This document shows, piece after piece, positions 7,869 through 14,224 of a stretch of 21,572 nt of DNA. Source of the DNA: JBMNCQ01 sp049366715 (GTDB lineage: Bacteria; Bacillota; Peptococcia; Peptococcales; BICA1-8). The translations under genes and the position numbers were made by a program. The notes below the pieces were generated by a model. It was not told the origin of the DNA. It searched no databases and was given only the letters and a program-made list of their open reading frames with translations. Where the stretch lies: NCBI GenBank assembly GCA_049366715.1, contig JBMNCQ010000017.1, positions 1-21,572 on the forward strand, written 5' to 3'. The stretch's first letter is position 1. Each line of letters opens with the position of its first letter.

Positions 7869-7952
7869 ATGAGACTAAAATGTTCAAATATGAAAATAAA
7901 AGCATACTATATCAAAATAAGATTTGTATTCATTTTTATAAAGATGACTTAG
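7869..7952 (+). CDS. 27-residue cationic peptide ORF with strong ribosome site (possible CreT-like toxin)
   Basis: ATG at 7869 follows GGAGGG (7858-7863) with five bases between, a very strong ribosome site for so short an ORF. The peptide begins MRLKCSNMKIK, is rich in Lys, Ile and Phe and ends FIFIKMT. The codons after ATG are AGA and CTA, and ATA is used four times. It lies on the plus strand between the cas5c promoter and the CreR-like RNA, within a cas intergenic gap. In described CreTA modules a small toxin gene sits next to a crRNA-like antitoxin in this way. No clear promoter or family match was found, so it may be only a short untranslated reading frame. Confidence 0.35.
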   Translation: MRLKCSNMKIKAYYIKIRFVFIFIKMT

Positions 7953-8066
7953 TTTTAAATGGAGTTCTAGTGCTCCATTCGGATATTAGAGGCACTTATT
8001 TCCCCTTTTCTCACTCGAGGGAATATTCGTAACGGCACTGAGGTAAAAAGGTAGCTTGATAGCATC

Positions 8067-8072
8067 TACAAT
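8067..8072 (+). promoter_or_regulatory. Possible -10 box for the CreR-like RNA
   Basis: TACAAT (one mismatch to TATAAT) would place the start of transcription near 8079, at the beginning of the repeat-like sequence. There is no good -35 hexamer 16-18 nt upstream. Confidence 0.35.
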
Positions 8073-8076
8073 TCAA

Positions 8077-8176
8077 GTTGCATCGCTTTAAGCGGGGATT
8101 GAAAAAATAATAAACACGATAAATAGTAATAATACGTATAGGTAGAAAAGCCTGTCAAAAATCGATAGGTTTTTTT
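8077..8176 (+). ncRNA. CreR-like solitary crRNA (pseudo-repeat, pseudo-spacer, terminator)
   Basis: 8077-8105 is a lone diverged repeat: it begins GTTGCATCGC, has a small CGCT/AGCG hairpin and ends GGATTGAAAA. It shares GTT, CA and GGATTGAAA with the array repeat. The following segment, 8106 to about 8140, is one spacer long, and its first 11 nt match the cas5c promoter next to a TTC PAM. A rho-independent terminator ends the unit. It runs opposite to all cas genes. Known CreR/CreA RNAs in other CRISPR types are orphan crRNAs in cas intergenic regions that guide Cascade to a cas or toxin promoter. The same role is inferred here: feedback repression of cas5c-to-cas2. Confidence 0.65.
8148..8176 (+). 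terminator. Rho-independent terminator, plus-strand biased
   Basis: A 9-bp stem (8148-8156 with 8164-8172, loop AAAAATC) is followed by a U run to 8176. Two pairs are G-U in plus-strand RNA and become A-C mismatches in minus-strand RNA, so the hairpin is built for plus-strand transcription. That supports a transcript from the CreR-like element. It overlaps the cas3 stop codon and may also partly end cas3 transcription. Confidence 0.75.
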
Positions 8177-10589
8177 ACATTAAGGTAAACCCCATCTCAC
8201 CCTCTCCTTGCAAATCAACACCGTATTCATTGCTGTACCAGTTTTCCTTCACTTCATAAATCATTCCGTCCAGATGCTCTGCCAGGGCACCTTGTTTCTT
8301 TAATTGCTTGCATTCTTGAGAATAAAGCTCAACTGTATACTGCTGCGCCTGCCGGAAAAATTGCGTCAAATCTCCAATCCGTTCACTGCTGTTCAGCCGG
8401 GCTATAAGCTCCTTTCCCGCACCATAAGGTACAATGACGGAGGTGGTTTTCTGCTCGATAACATGGAAGCAATCCGCTGCTGTTTTATAGCTTCCGGTTA
8501 GTACCAACGGAAAGACTTGTCCTTTTTTCTTTTGATAATGGGTAACATAGCTGTTTTCCTTGGTATGGGCCATTAAAAGCTTGGTCATATCCTTCTCCAC
8601 TTCCTGAACATAATAGTTTAGATCAACCTCCATTTTCCGATAGAAAAATTGAAAATATTCATTCATCGCTTTTTCTGAAAGCAGGCTTCCTTCGTATTTT
8701 TCCGGTTTCTTTTTAAATCTGGCCAATATTTTTGCAGTGATTCCCCGGCCTGTTTCAATTTCCGGCAAATTTGACAATCTTTCCTCTTCATGGTCAATTA
8801 CATAGACATCCCGTAAGGGCGCCTCTCCATGACGGTTGCAGCGCCCTGCCGCCTGGGCAATAGAATCCAAGCCGGCCAGGGAACGGATAACACATGAAAA
8901 ACTAATATCCACACCGGCCTCTATCAACTGGGTAGTCACACAAATAAACGGCGTACCTGCTTTAAGCAGTTCCCGGATTTCCCCGATCCGTTTCTTCCGG
9001 TGGGCGGCACACATAGTTGTACTTAAATGATAAACCGGTAAAGGACCGCCTTTAAGCCTTTTATATAACTCTTTAACTACCGTTTTCGTATTCAAAACCA
9101 CCAGGGTGCTGCCCCATTCCGGAACATCGGCACTGAGCCAGGCGGCCAGCTGTTCATTATTCATGGGTTTTGCCGTCTTATCGATAATTTCCACCCGTTT
9201 AAATGCTTTGTTCACATCGGTAAGCTCCGGTATGATTTCCCCGCCGGGAGCTTTTAAAAGTCGGTGTTTGACATCTTCGAGGGTTGGCTGGGTGGCTGTA
9301 CATAGCAGAATACTGCAGTGTCCCTTTTCCTTTAAAAAATTTAAGGCCTCGTTAAAAAGCGCGACACATTTAAGGGGCACCTTTTGCACCTCATCAAAAA
9401 TAACGACCGCATGGCTTAAGTTATGCAAACGCCGGGTATTGCTATTGCCTTTGGCATAAAAAACATTAAGAAACTGGACGAGGGTGGTAAAAATAACCGG
9501 ACTGGCCCAGTTCTCCCGGGCTAGTTTCAGCTTTGCTTTTTTTGTCAGCAGGCCGTCATACTGCTCATCGTCCCAGGCATTATTTTCATCCTCATTCATG
9601 ACATTGGAATGATGTTCCAAGATGTTTTCGTCATCCTGCAAAATATTTCTAATTTCCTGAGCATTTTGCTCAATGATCGTGGTGTAGGGCACAACATAAA
9701 CAATCCGCTGTTTTTCGCATTTTCGTCCGTGGGTTAGGGCATACCGGAGACTGGCCAGGGTTTTGCCTCCTCCGGTGGGGATAGATAATGTATAGATCCC
9801 GGAAGGATTCCCGGCGAATAATTCACACTGTTCAGACATATCAGCCCGCAGTAAATTAACGGGTTCGGCAGCATTGCTTTGACTTTTAAGCCCGGCCAGA
9901 TGCGCCATTAGTTTTTGATAATAAATATTAAATGCCGGCACACATTGAGAAGGGGCTGTTTCTTTAATCTGCTCATCGAAATTCCTGGCATCGGTACGGT
10001 CGGCATCAAGCAAACAACTGAAAATAAATTTTGTTAAGAAAAAACTTTGTGTCGGACTGTTGTCGGTAAATTGGATTAACTCCCCTAAAGCAGCTGCGAT
10101 ATATCCGCTAAATTCTTCTCTTGTGATAACCTCTTGAAAAAACCGTTCAGTCACTGTTTCATACCGGGGAAACTCCTTATCCTGTACACGCTTTAGATAG
10201 TCCGATTCAATGGCAGGAGAAATATAGTCTTGCAGGTTGGCATGATGGGAAATAATGGCATTTCCAACTATTTCGGCCAGAAGTTTTTTATGAAAAGAAT
10301 CATCAGTATGAAGCATGTCAAAAAGCAGCTTTCCTCCTGAGGTGGAATGGTCGACCCGGCCTCTTTTGACCCCGGTTGCTTCAAGAGAAAATGCTGCTTC
10401 CTTAATGTAATCTTGAAATTCGTCACTGTATTTCCCCAAATCGTGGAGCAGTCCCGCTAAACCGGCTACATGCTTTAACCCCAGTTTGGCACCATAAAAT
10501 TCTGCCAATTGTTTTGTTTGCTGCAAATGATCTTTTAATAGTTGTATTTTTTGGTCCGCTTTGCGGATATGAGCAATATACATCGACAT
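8175..10589 (-). CDS. cas3: CRISPR-associated helicase-nuclease Cas3, type I-C
   Basis: An 804-residue Cas3, the nuclease-helicase recruited to target-bound Cascade to unwind and degrade DNA. The N-terminal HD domain shows H49-D50 (LLHDLGK), H81 (DHSTSGGK) and H115-H116 (ISHHANLQ). The helicase shows Walker A PTGGGKT (271-277), the DEVQ box (399-402), TATQPT (431-436) and motif VI QAAGRCNRHG (579-588). No motif is missing. GCGGGG lies just before the first ATG; the third codon, also ATG (10583), is better spaced and gives the usual start MYIAHIR. A promoter lies directly upstream. Unlike many type I-C loci it is separated from cas5c by 525 bp, so it is probably a transcription unit of its own. 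Confidence 0.97.
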   Translation of the reverse strand: MSMYIAHIRKADQKIQLLKDHLQQTKQLAEFYGAKLGLKHVAGLAGLLHDLGKYSDEFQDYIKEAAFSLEATGVKRGRVDHSTSGGKLLFDMLHTDDSFHKKLLAEIVGNAIISHHANLQDYISPAIESDYLKRVQDKEFPRYETVTERFFQEVITREEFSGYIAAALGELIQFTDNSPTQSFFLTKFIFSCLLDADRTDARNFDEQIKETAPSQCVPAFNIYYQKLMAHLAGLKSQSNAAEPVNLLRADMSEQCELFAGNPSGIYTLSIPTGGGKTLASLRYALTHGRKCEKQRIVYVVPYTTIIEQNAQEIRNILQDDENILEHHSNVMNEDENNAWDDEQYDGLLTKKAKLKLARENWASPVIFTTLVQFLNVFYAKGNSNTRRLHNLSHAVVIFDEVQKVPLKCVALFNEALNFLKEKGHCSILLCTATQPTLEDVKHRLLKAPGGEIIPELTDVNKAFKRVEIIDKTAKPMNNEQLAAWLSADVPEWGSTLVVLNTKTVVKELYKRLKGGPLPVYHLSTTMCAAHRKKRIGEIRELLKAGTPFICVTTQLIEAGVDISFSCVIRSLAGLDSIAQAAGRCNRHGEAPLRDVYVIDHEEERLSNLPEIETGRGITAKILARFKKKPEKYEGSLLSEKAMNEYFQFFYRKMEVDLNYYVQEVEKDMTKLLMAHTKENSYVTHYQKKKGQVFPLVLTGSYKTAADCFHVIEQKTTSVIVPYGAGKELIARLNSSERIGDLTQFFRQAQQYTVELYSQECKQLKKQGALAEHLDGMIYEVKENWYSNEYGVDLQGEGEMGFTLM

Positions 10590-10609
10590 TTTCCCCGCAA
10601 TAATTTCTT

Positions 10610-10638
10610 TTTATAACATATTTTACCATATATGTCAT
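10610..10638 (-). promoter_or_regulatory. Predicted cas3 promoter
   Basis: Minus-strand ATGACA (10638-10633) and TATAAA (10615-10610) are separated by exactly 17 nt, each one base from the sigma-A consensus, ending about 20 bases before cas3. I found no match here to the seed of the CreR-like RNA. Confidence 0.65.
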
Positions 10639-10707
10639 GTAGGCGTCTAGTGAAAACATCCGATGATATCTTATAACTATCTGACTTATCCGCCCAGGAT
10701 ACGTTGT

Positions 10708-11319
10708 TTATTTCACTGAGACGTAAGGATTATCTTCGATATAATACCGCCACGGATAATCCTTGGCTTCCCCGGCATAGTCAATTCCGACCCGTTTCGC
10801 CGCTATGACACGGAAATTTTCCTTTTCCCCTTCTTCTACATATAACTTGCTGCCGCACAAATCTTCACCATTTAAAGCTTTATCGATTAATAATGCCTGA
10901 CATAATTTTCCCGGTCCATTGGTTAGACCGATTATTTGGCGCCTGTTCAACTGATCGTATGATTTTTTAAACCGCTTCCGGGCCATCCGCTCCAAGCCTT
11001 CGCCGGGCTCAACCGCTCTGATCAAAACAGCCTGGGGATTCCCTGCTTCCCGGGTCACGATATTAAAGCAATAGTACATGCCGTAAATCATAAAGACATA
11101 GGCAAATCCCGGCCCGCCATACATAACCTCCACTCTGGACGTTCTTTTGCCGCCGTATGAATGAGCAGCTTTATCCTTGATACCCATATAGGCTTCCGCT
11201 TCCACAATTATTGCGGCAATTTTCTGCCCGTCGGTTTCGTGTACAAGCACCTTTCCCAGGAGTTCTTGCGCAACGATTAATGAATCCCGGTTATAAAAAT
11301 CCCTGTCCAATACGCTCAT
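10708..11319 (-). CDS. 3-methyladenine DNA glycosylase (MPG/AAG family)
   Basis: A 203-residue protein of the Mpg/AAG family, which excises alkylated and deaminated purines such as 3-methyladenine and hypoxanthine, the first step of base excision repair. The motif VEAEAYMG carries the expected catalytic Glu (E42), matching human E125. The segment FAYVFMIYGMYYCFN holds the tyrosine that is inserted into the helix, and TNGPGKLCQAL and YPWRYYI are family landmarks. Length is normal. An AAGGAG lies 14 bases before the ATG, rather far. It has its own extended -10 promoter and is probably monocistronic, as the cas3 promoter follows it. Confidence 0.93.
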   Translation of the reverse strand: MSVLDRDFYNRDSLIVAQELLGKVLVHETDGQKIAAIIVEAEAYMGIKDKAAHSYGGKRTSRVEVMYGGPGFAYVFMIYGMYYCFNIVTREAGNPQAVLIRAVEPGEGLERMARKRFKKSYDQLNRRQIIGLTNGPGKLCQALLIDKALNGEDLCGSKLYVEEGEKENFRVIAAKRVGIDYAGEAKDYPWRYYIEDNPYVSVK

Positions 11320-11400
11320 TTTTCGTCATTAATCTCCTTCCTCAGCCTCGTCTGCCTGCTCTCCCCCCCTCATTCATAAGAATCAAGCCTTTGATATTTT

Positions 11401-11409
11401 ATTATATCA
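11401..11409 (-). promoter_or_regulatory. Extended -10 promoter of the DNA glycosylase gene
   Basis: The minus strand reads TGATATAAT, a perfect extended -10 element, about 80 bases before the glycosylase start. A clear -35 was not seen, as is usual for such promoters. Confidence 0.6.
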
Positions 11410-11498
11410 TACCGATTTGGAGGACTGTCCGTACCGCAAAGTTCCTCTAAAAACCGCAGGCAGGTACAGGTTCCTTTTGCTTTTTGATTGCTAAAAGA

Positions 11499-11527
11499 AA
11501 AAATCCTTAAATTAATTAAGGATTTTT
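11499..11527 (-). terminator. Strong terminator of the putative structured RNA
   Basis: A 12-bp stem, AAAAATCCTTAA with TTAAGGATTTTT and a 5-nt loop. On the minus strand it is followed by TCTTTTAG, giving a U-rich tail. It is A/T-symmetrical and could work both ways. Confidence 0.7.
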
Positions 11528-11740
11528 AAAATATATATTCCCCAGGAACCGGTCTGGTTAAACCACCGGTATTTTATCACGCCTTAATCACTTAAGGCTT
11601 CTTCCTACATATAATATTTACCGTACTGCAAACATCAGTTTGCGCCTGAGCATCCAGCAACCAAAGTTACGCCAGACTACCCTCGATGCCCTAAGGCATC
11701 TTTGATACATCACGACCACACCAATTACCATTGTTATGAT
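11499..11740 (-). ncRNA. Candidate structured non-coding RNA, family not identified
   Basis: This protein-free stretch contains four close, perfect or near-perfect hairpins: GATGCC/GGCATC (11685-11700), GCAAAC/GTTTGC (11628-11643), GCCTTAA/TTAAGGC (11581-11598) and an ACCGGT/ACCGGT stem with an inner GGT/ACC (11548-11570). They are followed on the minus strand by a terminator. One loop is GUGA, a GNRA tetraloop, when read on the minus strand. G+C content is higher than in the flanks. The upstream boundary is not defined. It does not match tmRNA, RNase P, SRP or SAM-riboswitch signatures that I can recall. The stretch 11760-11955 shows nothing definite. Confidence 0.5.
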
Positions 11741-11955
11741 AAGATTTGTCTCTATTCTTTCTTTGTACCCAAGCTTAGTTCCAGATTAATTTATTTTCCA
11801 ATATCAAAGTCCCGTAATGATTCCGTTACTATATCAGTAGGAGGTTAGTTTCCATAATGAATACATTTGTATTTATAAATATTATCATCACGCTTGTTCT
11901 TAAATTCACTACTCAAGCATATTTAGTTCCCCAAAGTTATTATTACATTTTTTTC

Positions 11956-12225
11956 CTAAGCTTTCATCCAACCTTGAAGGTCTTCTGATGTCATAGCAGG
12001 AGTAATTTTAACATCATAAGATTTTTCCCAGGGTTCTACAATTTTCAACAGGTTATCATAGTCATCGGCTTCAAAAATACTTATAACTCTTGGATTATCT
12101 GTTTGAAGCCAATACTCTGCTATACTCCTTACTTCTTTGGGATATTGCCCTTTAGGACGCTGAGTAATTTCCGGAACAACCTTTTGTGCAGTATTCTTTT
12201 CGCTTAATGAACAAACATATAACAT
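11956..12225 (-). CDS. Small DUF3303-like protein
   Basis: An 89-residue soluble protein without signal peptide or membrane segment. The pattern of a leading beta strand (MLYVCSLS), a basic middle part, IAEYWLQTDNPRVISIFEADDYDNLLKIVEPWEKSYDVKITPA split across two strand-helix units, and a short acidic-Trp tail resembles the DUF3303/ferredoxin-like dimeric alpha-beta group. Function is unknown. GGAGGGG precedes the ATG, and a TGCTATAAT extended -10 lies at 12264-12272. It stands alone between the structured-RNA region and the dehydrogenase terminator. The family call is from overall resemblance only. Confidence 0.7.
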   Translation of the reverse strand: MLYVCSLSEKNTAQKVVPEITQRPKGQYPKEVRSIAEYWLQTDNPRVISIFEADDYDNLLKIVEPWEKSYDVKITPAMTSEDLQGWMKA

Positions 12226-12263
12226 ATTTACCCCTCCTTAAATTTGCATTTATTTTCAATTTT

Positions 12264-12272
12264 ATTATAGCA
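12264..12272 (-). promoter_or_regulatory. Extended -10 promoter of the DUF3303-like gene
   Basis: The minus strand reads TGCTATAAT, a perfect extended -10, about 40 bases before the start codon. The -35 region is weak (ATGATA at 18 nt). Confidence 0.6.
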
Positions 12273-12361
12273 TAAATAAGAATTATTTATCATACAAAAA
12301 TGAAAAATTTCACTAATTGGTTTAACTTTTCTATTTAAACTAATTATTTGAAAAAATAATT

Positions 12362-12402
12362 AAGCCCTCAAGCCTTCTTGTTTTAAAAAGGCTTGAGGGC
12401 TT
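12362..12402 (-). terminator. Terminator of the zinc dehydrogenase gene
   Basis: A perfect 15-bp stem, AAGCCCTCAAGCCTT with its complement, loop of 11 nt, eight bases after the dehydrogenase stop. A T run follows after AATTA on the minus strand. Confidence 0.85.
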
Positions 12403-12409
12403 GTTTCAA

Positions 12410-13465
12410 CTATCTTTGATAAGGCGTTACGATCCATTTTAAGCAGTTATCTTTTTTATTGCCAAAGACATCATAACCTTTAATAATATCATTCAGGGGA
12501 GCCCGATGGGTAATTAAGAAGTTGGTGTTGATCTTTCCGAGCTTAATCAAATGAATCAATTCGGGAATACGGTTGGCATTTACCAGTCCCATGCTAATTT
12601 TTATATTTTTGATCCAAAGCTGGTGCATTGCAAGCTCCTGTGATTGCTCAAACACACCAAGCATTGATACGTTCCCGCCTGGTCTTACTGTATTCAAGGC
12701 CATTTCATATGTAGGTTTAGAGCCTACCGCTTCAATGGTTCGATCTGCACCCCGGCCATTGGTTAATTTTTTAATTTCTTCCTGCACATTTACTTTAAGG
12801 GGGTTAAGAGCCATATCCGCAATTCCTTCTTTTAAGGCTACATTTAACCGGTCTTCGTTAATATCAACAGCGATAATTCTGGCAGGACCCCATAATCTTG
12901 CAGTTGTCATTGCACACATTCCCACAGGACCACAGCCCATAACAGCTACAGTGTCCCCAGGTTCTATTTGAGCATTTTCCGCTCCAAAATAACCGGTGGA
13001 CAAAATATCCCCTACAAAAAGAACGTCTTCTTCCGTTAATCCGTCTGGAATAAGGAACAGACCCAGGTTAGCATGAGGAACTCGTACATATTCAGCCTGA
13101 CAGCCATCAATCATATAGCCAAATATCCAGCTTCCCGTGGTACACTGGGAATAAATTCCCCGTTTACAATAGAAACATTCACCACACTGGGTAACGCAGG
13201 AAACGGCTACCTTATCGCCAACCTTAGCATTACGCACATTAGGTCCTACTTCCACCACTTCACCAACAAACTCGTGGCCAATAACCCGCGGGCTTTCCAC
13301 TTGCGGCATTCCACCGTGCCATATATGAATATCTGTTCCGCAAATGGTAGAAGTGGTAACTTTTACAATAGCATCATCCGGTTCAATAATCTTTGGTACA
13401 GGTACATCTTCTAAGGCAATTTTCTCAGGTCCTCGATAAACCAATGCTTTCATCATGTCACTCAT
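12410..13465 (-). CDS. Zinc-dependent alcohol dehydrogenase, MDR family (threonine/polyol/secondary-alcohol type)
   Basis: A medium-chain dehydrogenase of about 351 residues that oxidises an alcohol with NAD(P). Counting from the TTG at 13468: catalytic zinc ligands C43 (CGTD), H65-E66 (GHEFVGE) and probably D154 (GDILSTG); structural zinc cysteines C95, C98, C101 and C109; Rossmann motif GCGPVG (178-183). ATG at 13465 is preferred, with AGGAGG eight bases upstream; the in-frame TTG just before it is an alternative. The D in place of the classical third Cys or Glu groups it with threonine-, sorbitol- or isopropanol-dehydrogenase-like enzymes; substrate is not determinable. Nearby sugar-acid dehydratase and LysR genes suggest a carbohydrate role. 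Confidence 0.92.
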   Translation of the reverse strand: MSDMMKALVYRGPEKIALEDVPVPKIIEPDDAIVKVTTSTICGTDIHIWHGGMPQVESPRVIGHEFVGEVVEVGPNVRNAKVGDKVAVSCVTQCGECFYCKRGIYSQCTTGSWIFGYMIDGCQAEYVRVPHANLGLFLIPDGLTEEDVLFVGDILSTGYFGAENAQIEPGDTVAVMGCGPVGMCAMTTARLWGPARIIAVDINEDRLNVALKEGIADMALNPLKVNVQEEIKKLTNGRGADRTIEAVGSKPTYEMALNTVRPGGNVSMLGVFEQSQELAMHQLWIKNIKISMGLVNANRIPELIHLIKLGKINTNFLITHRAPLNDIIKGYDVFGNKKDNCLKWIVTPYQR

Positions 13466-13777
13466 CAAATATTCCTCCTTTTAAATGCAATGTTTAATTT
13501 TGAGAATTTTAGATAATATTCTATATATTTATAATATAATAAAAAATTCTTTAAACAAATTACATTTATTTATCTTTTCAATAGTTCCCGCTATTATCAT
13601 CGGAATAAATAAAAAAAATGTTACCCCTGAGCAACATTATAATGTACCTTTTCCTAATTAGTTTTTCATTTTCCCGGGAAAAGCCGTTTTCAGCGGGTCA
13701 TATATGTATTCACGACACTAATGGCATGTAGAAATTATTACCGTTACTAGGAAGTCCCCATAGAGAGGAAGATAAGC
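13466..13777. other. Non-coding gap with a perfect 30-bp palindrome
   Basis: The part next to the dehydrogenase is very AT-rich and probably holds its promoter (candidate TTGTTT-16-TATTAT on the minus strand, weak). The palindrome AGAGAGGAAGATAAG with its exact complement (13762-13791) overlaps the end of the decayed fragment at 13778-14046. It has no U tail on either side, so it could be a terminator stem or an operator. No protein-like reading frame was found. Confidence 0.5.
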
Positions 13778-14046
13778 TTATCTTCCTCTCTGGCTTTGGA
13801 AAAACCTAGCTTCTTCCAGTAAAAATATAAGTTCCGATCCAACTACTGACAAAATAATGCAGCTAAAATACACTTCTGCTGATTTTAAAGTATCAGAAAA
13901 CTCCTTTACAATACAACGATAATAATGAGAATCCATATTTTTCGTGATAAAGTTCTAAAAGTTTTTATAATCTGTGCCTTTTTAATTACACCAAATAAAA
14001 TGCTGATATTACCAACATCGATACCAAGAAGGGCTTTTTCATTTAC
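13778..14046 (-). pseudogene. Decayed fragment resembling type III pantothenate kinase (CoaX)
   Basis: Two overlapping minus-strand frames together look like the N-terminal third of CoaX, the ATP-dependent pantothenate kinase of the ASKHA fold. From 14046 the first frame gives ALLGIDVGNISILFGVIKK and then FRTLSRK before running to a stop at 13906. A +1 shift near 13938 continues with HYYRCIVKEFSDTLK, and then CIILSVVGSELIFLLEEA, like the ISSVVP...LE block of CoaX. The phosphate-binding DVGN motif remains, but the conserved T is I. No proper start, one frameshift and roughly 500 missing bases mark it as a pseudogene. The identification rests on two short motifs. Confidence 0.5.
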
Positions 14047-14060
14047 AATATTCCTTTTAG

Positions 14061-14210
14061 CTATTTAATAGCAGTTCTGTTTTCCTCTCGCATACAATAA
14101 ACCTTTGCTTCTACTTCCTCCAGATGTCTTTTTATACATTTTGCGCAGTCACCATGATTGGGACATTGCAAATTATTACAGGGACAGCCTTTTTCAAGTA
14201 AACAATTCAT
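14061..14210 (-). CDS. 49-residue cysteine-rich protein, probable metal-binding
   Basis: ATG at 14210 follows GAGGAGG by six bases, an excellent ribosome site, and lies 14 bases after the dehydratase stop, so it is probably co-transcribed. The N-terminal half reads MNCLLEKGCPCNN and then CPNHGDCAKC, giving seven Cys in the first 25 residues plus His. The pattern C-x4-C-x2-H-G-x-C-x2-C resembles small Firmicute zinc-ribbon-like or iron-sulfur-like proteins of unknown function (similar to DUF6485). The C-terminal half is a charged helix. There is no signal peptide. Confidence 0.75.
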   Translation of the reverse strand: MNCLLEKGCPCNNLQCPNHGDCAKCIKRHLEEVEAKVYCMREENRTAIK

Positions 14211-14224
14211 ATTTGCCTCCTCAT

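Noticed and set aside
7957..7990. CTCCATTCGGA near 7973 resembles the array repeat CTCCATACGGA
   Set aside because: Only about 11 bases match; the handle, the rest of the repeat and any spacer unit are absent, and the bases pair better with a local AATGGAG/CTCCATT hairpin.
10610..10638. cas3 promoter as a second target of the CreR-like RNA
   Set aside because: No TTC followed by the AATAATAAACA seed was found there.
11857..11988. Plus-strand 43-codon ORF beginning MNTFVFINIII, with AGGAGG upstream
   Set aside because: The ribosome site is too far (about 12 bases) and the frame runs into the antisense of the DUF3303-like gene; composition follows the AT-rich background.
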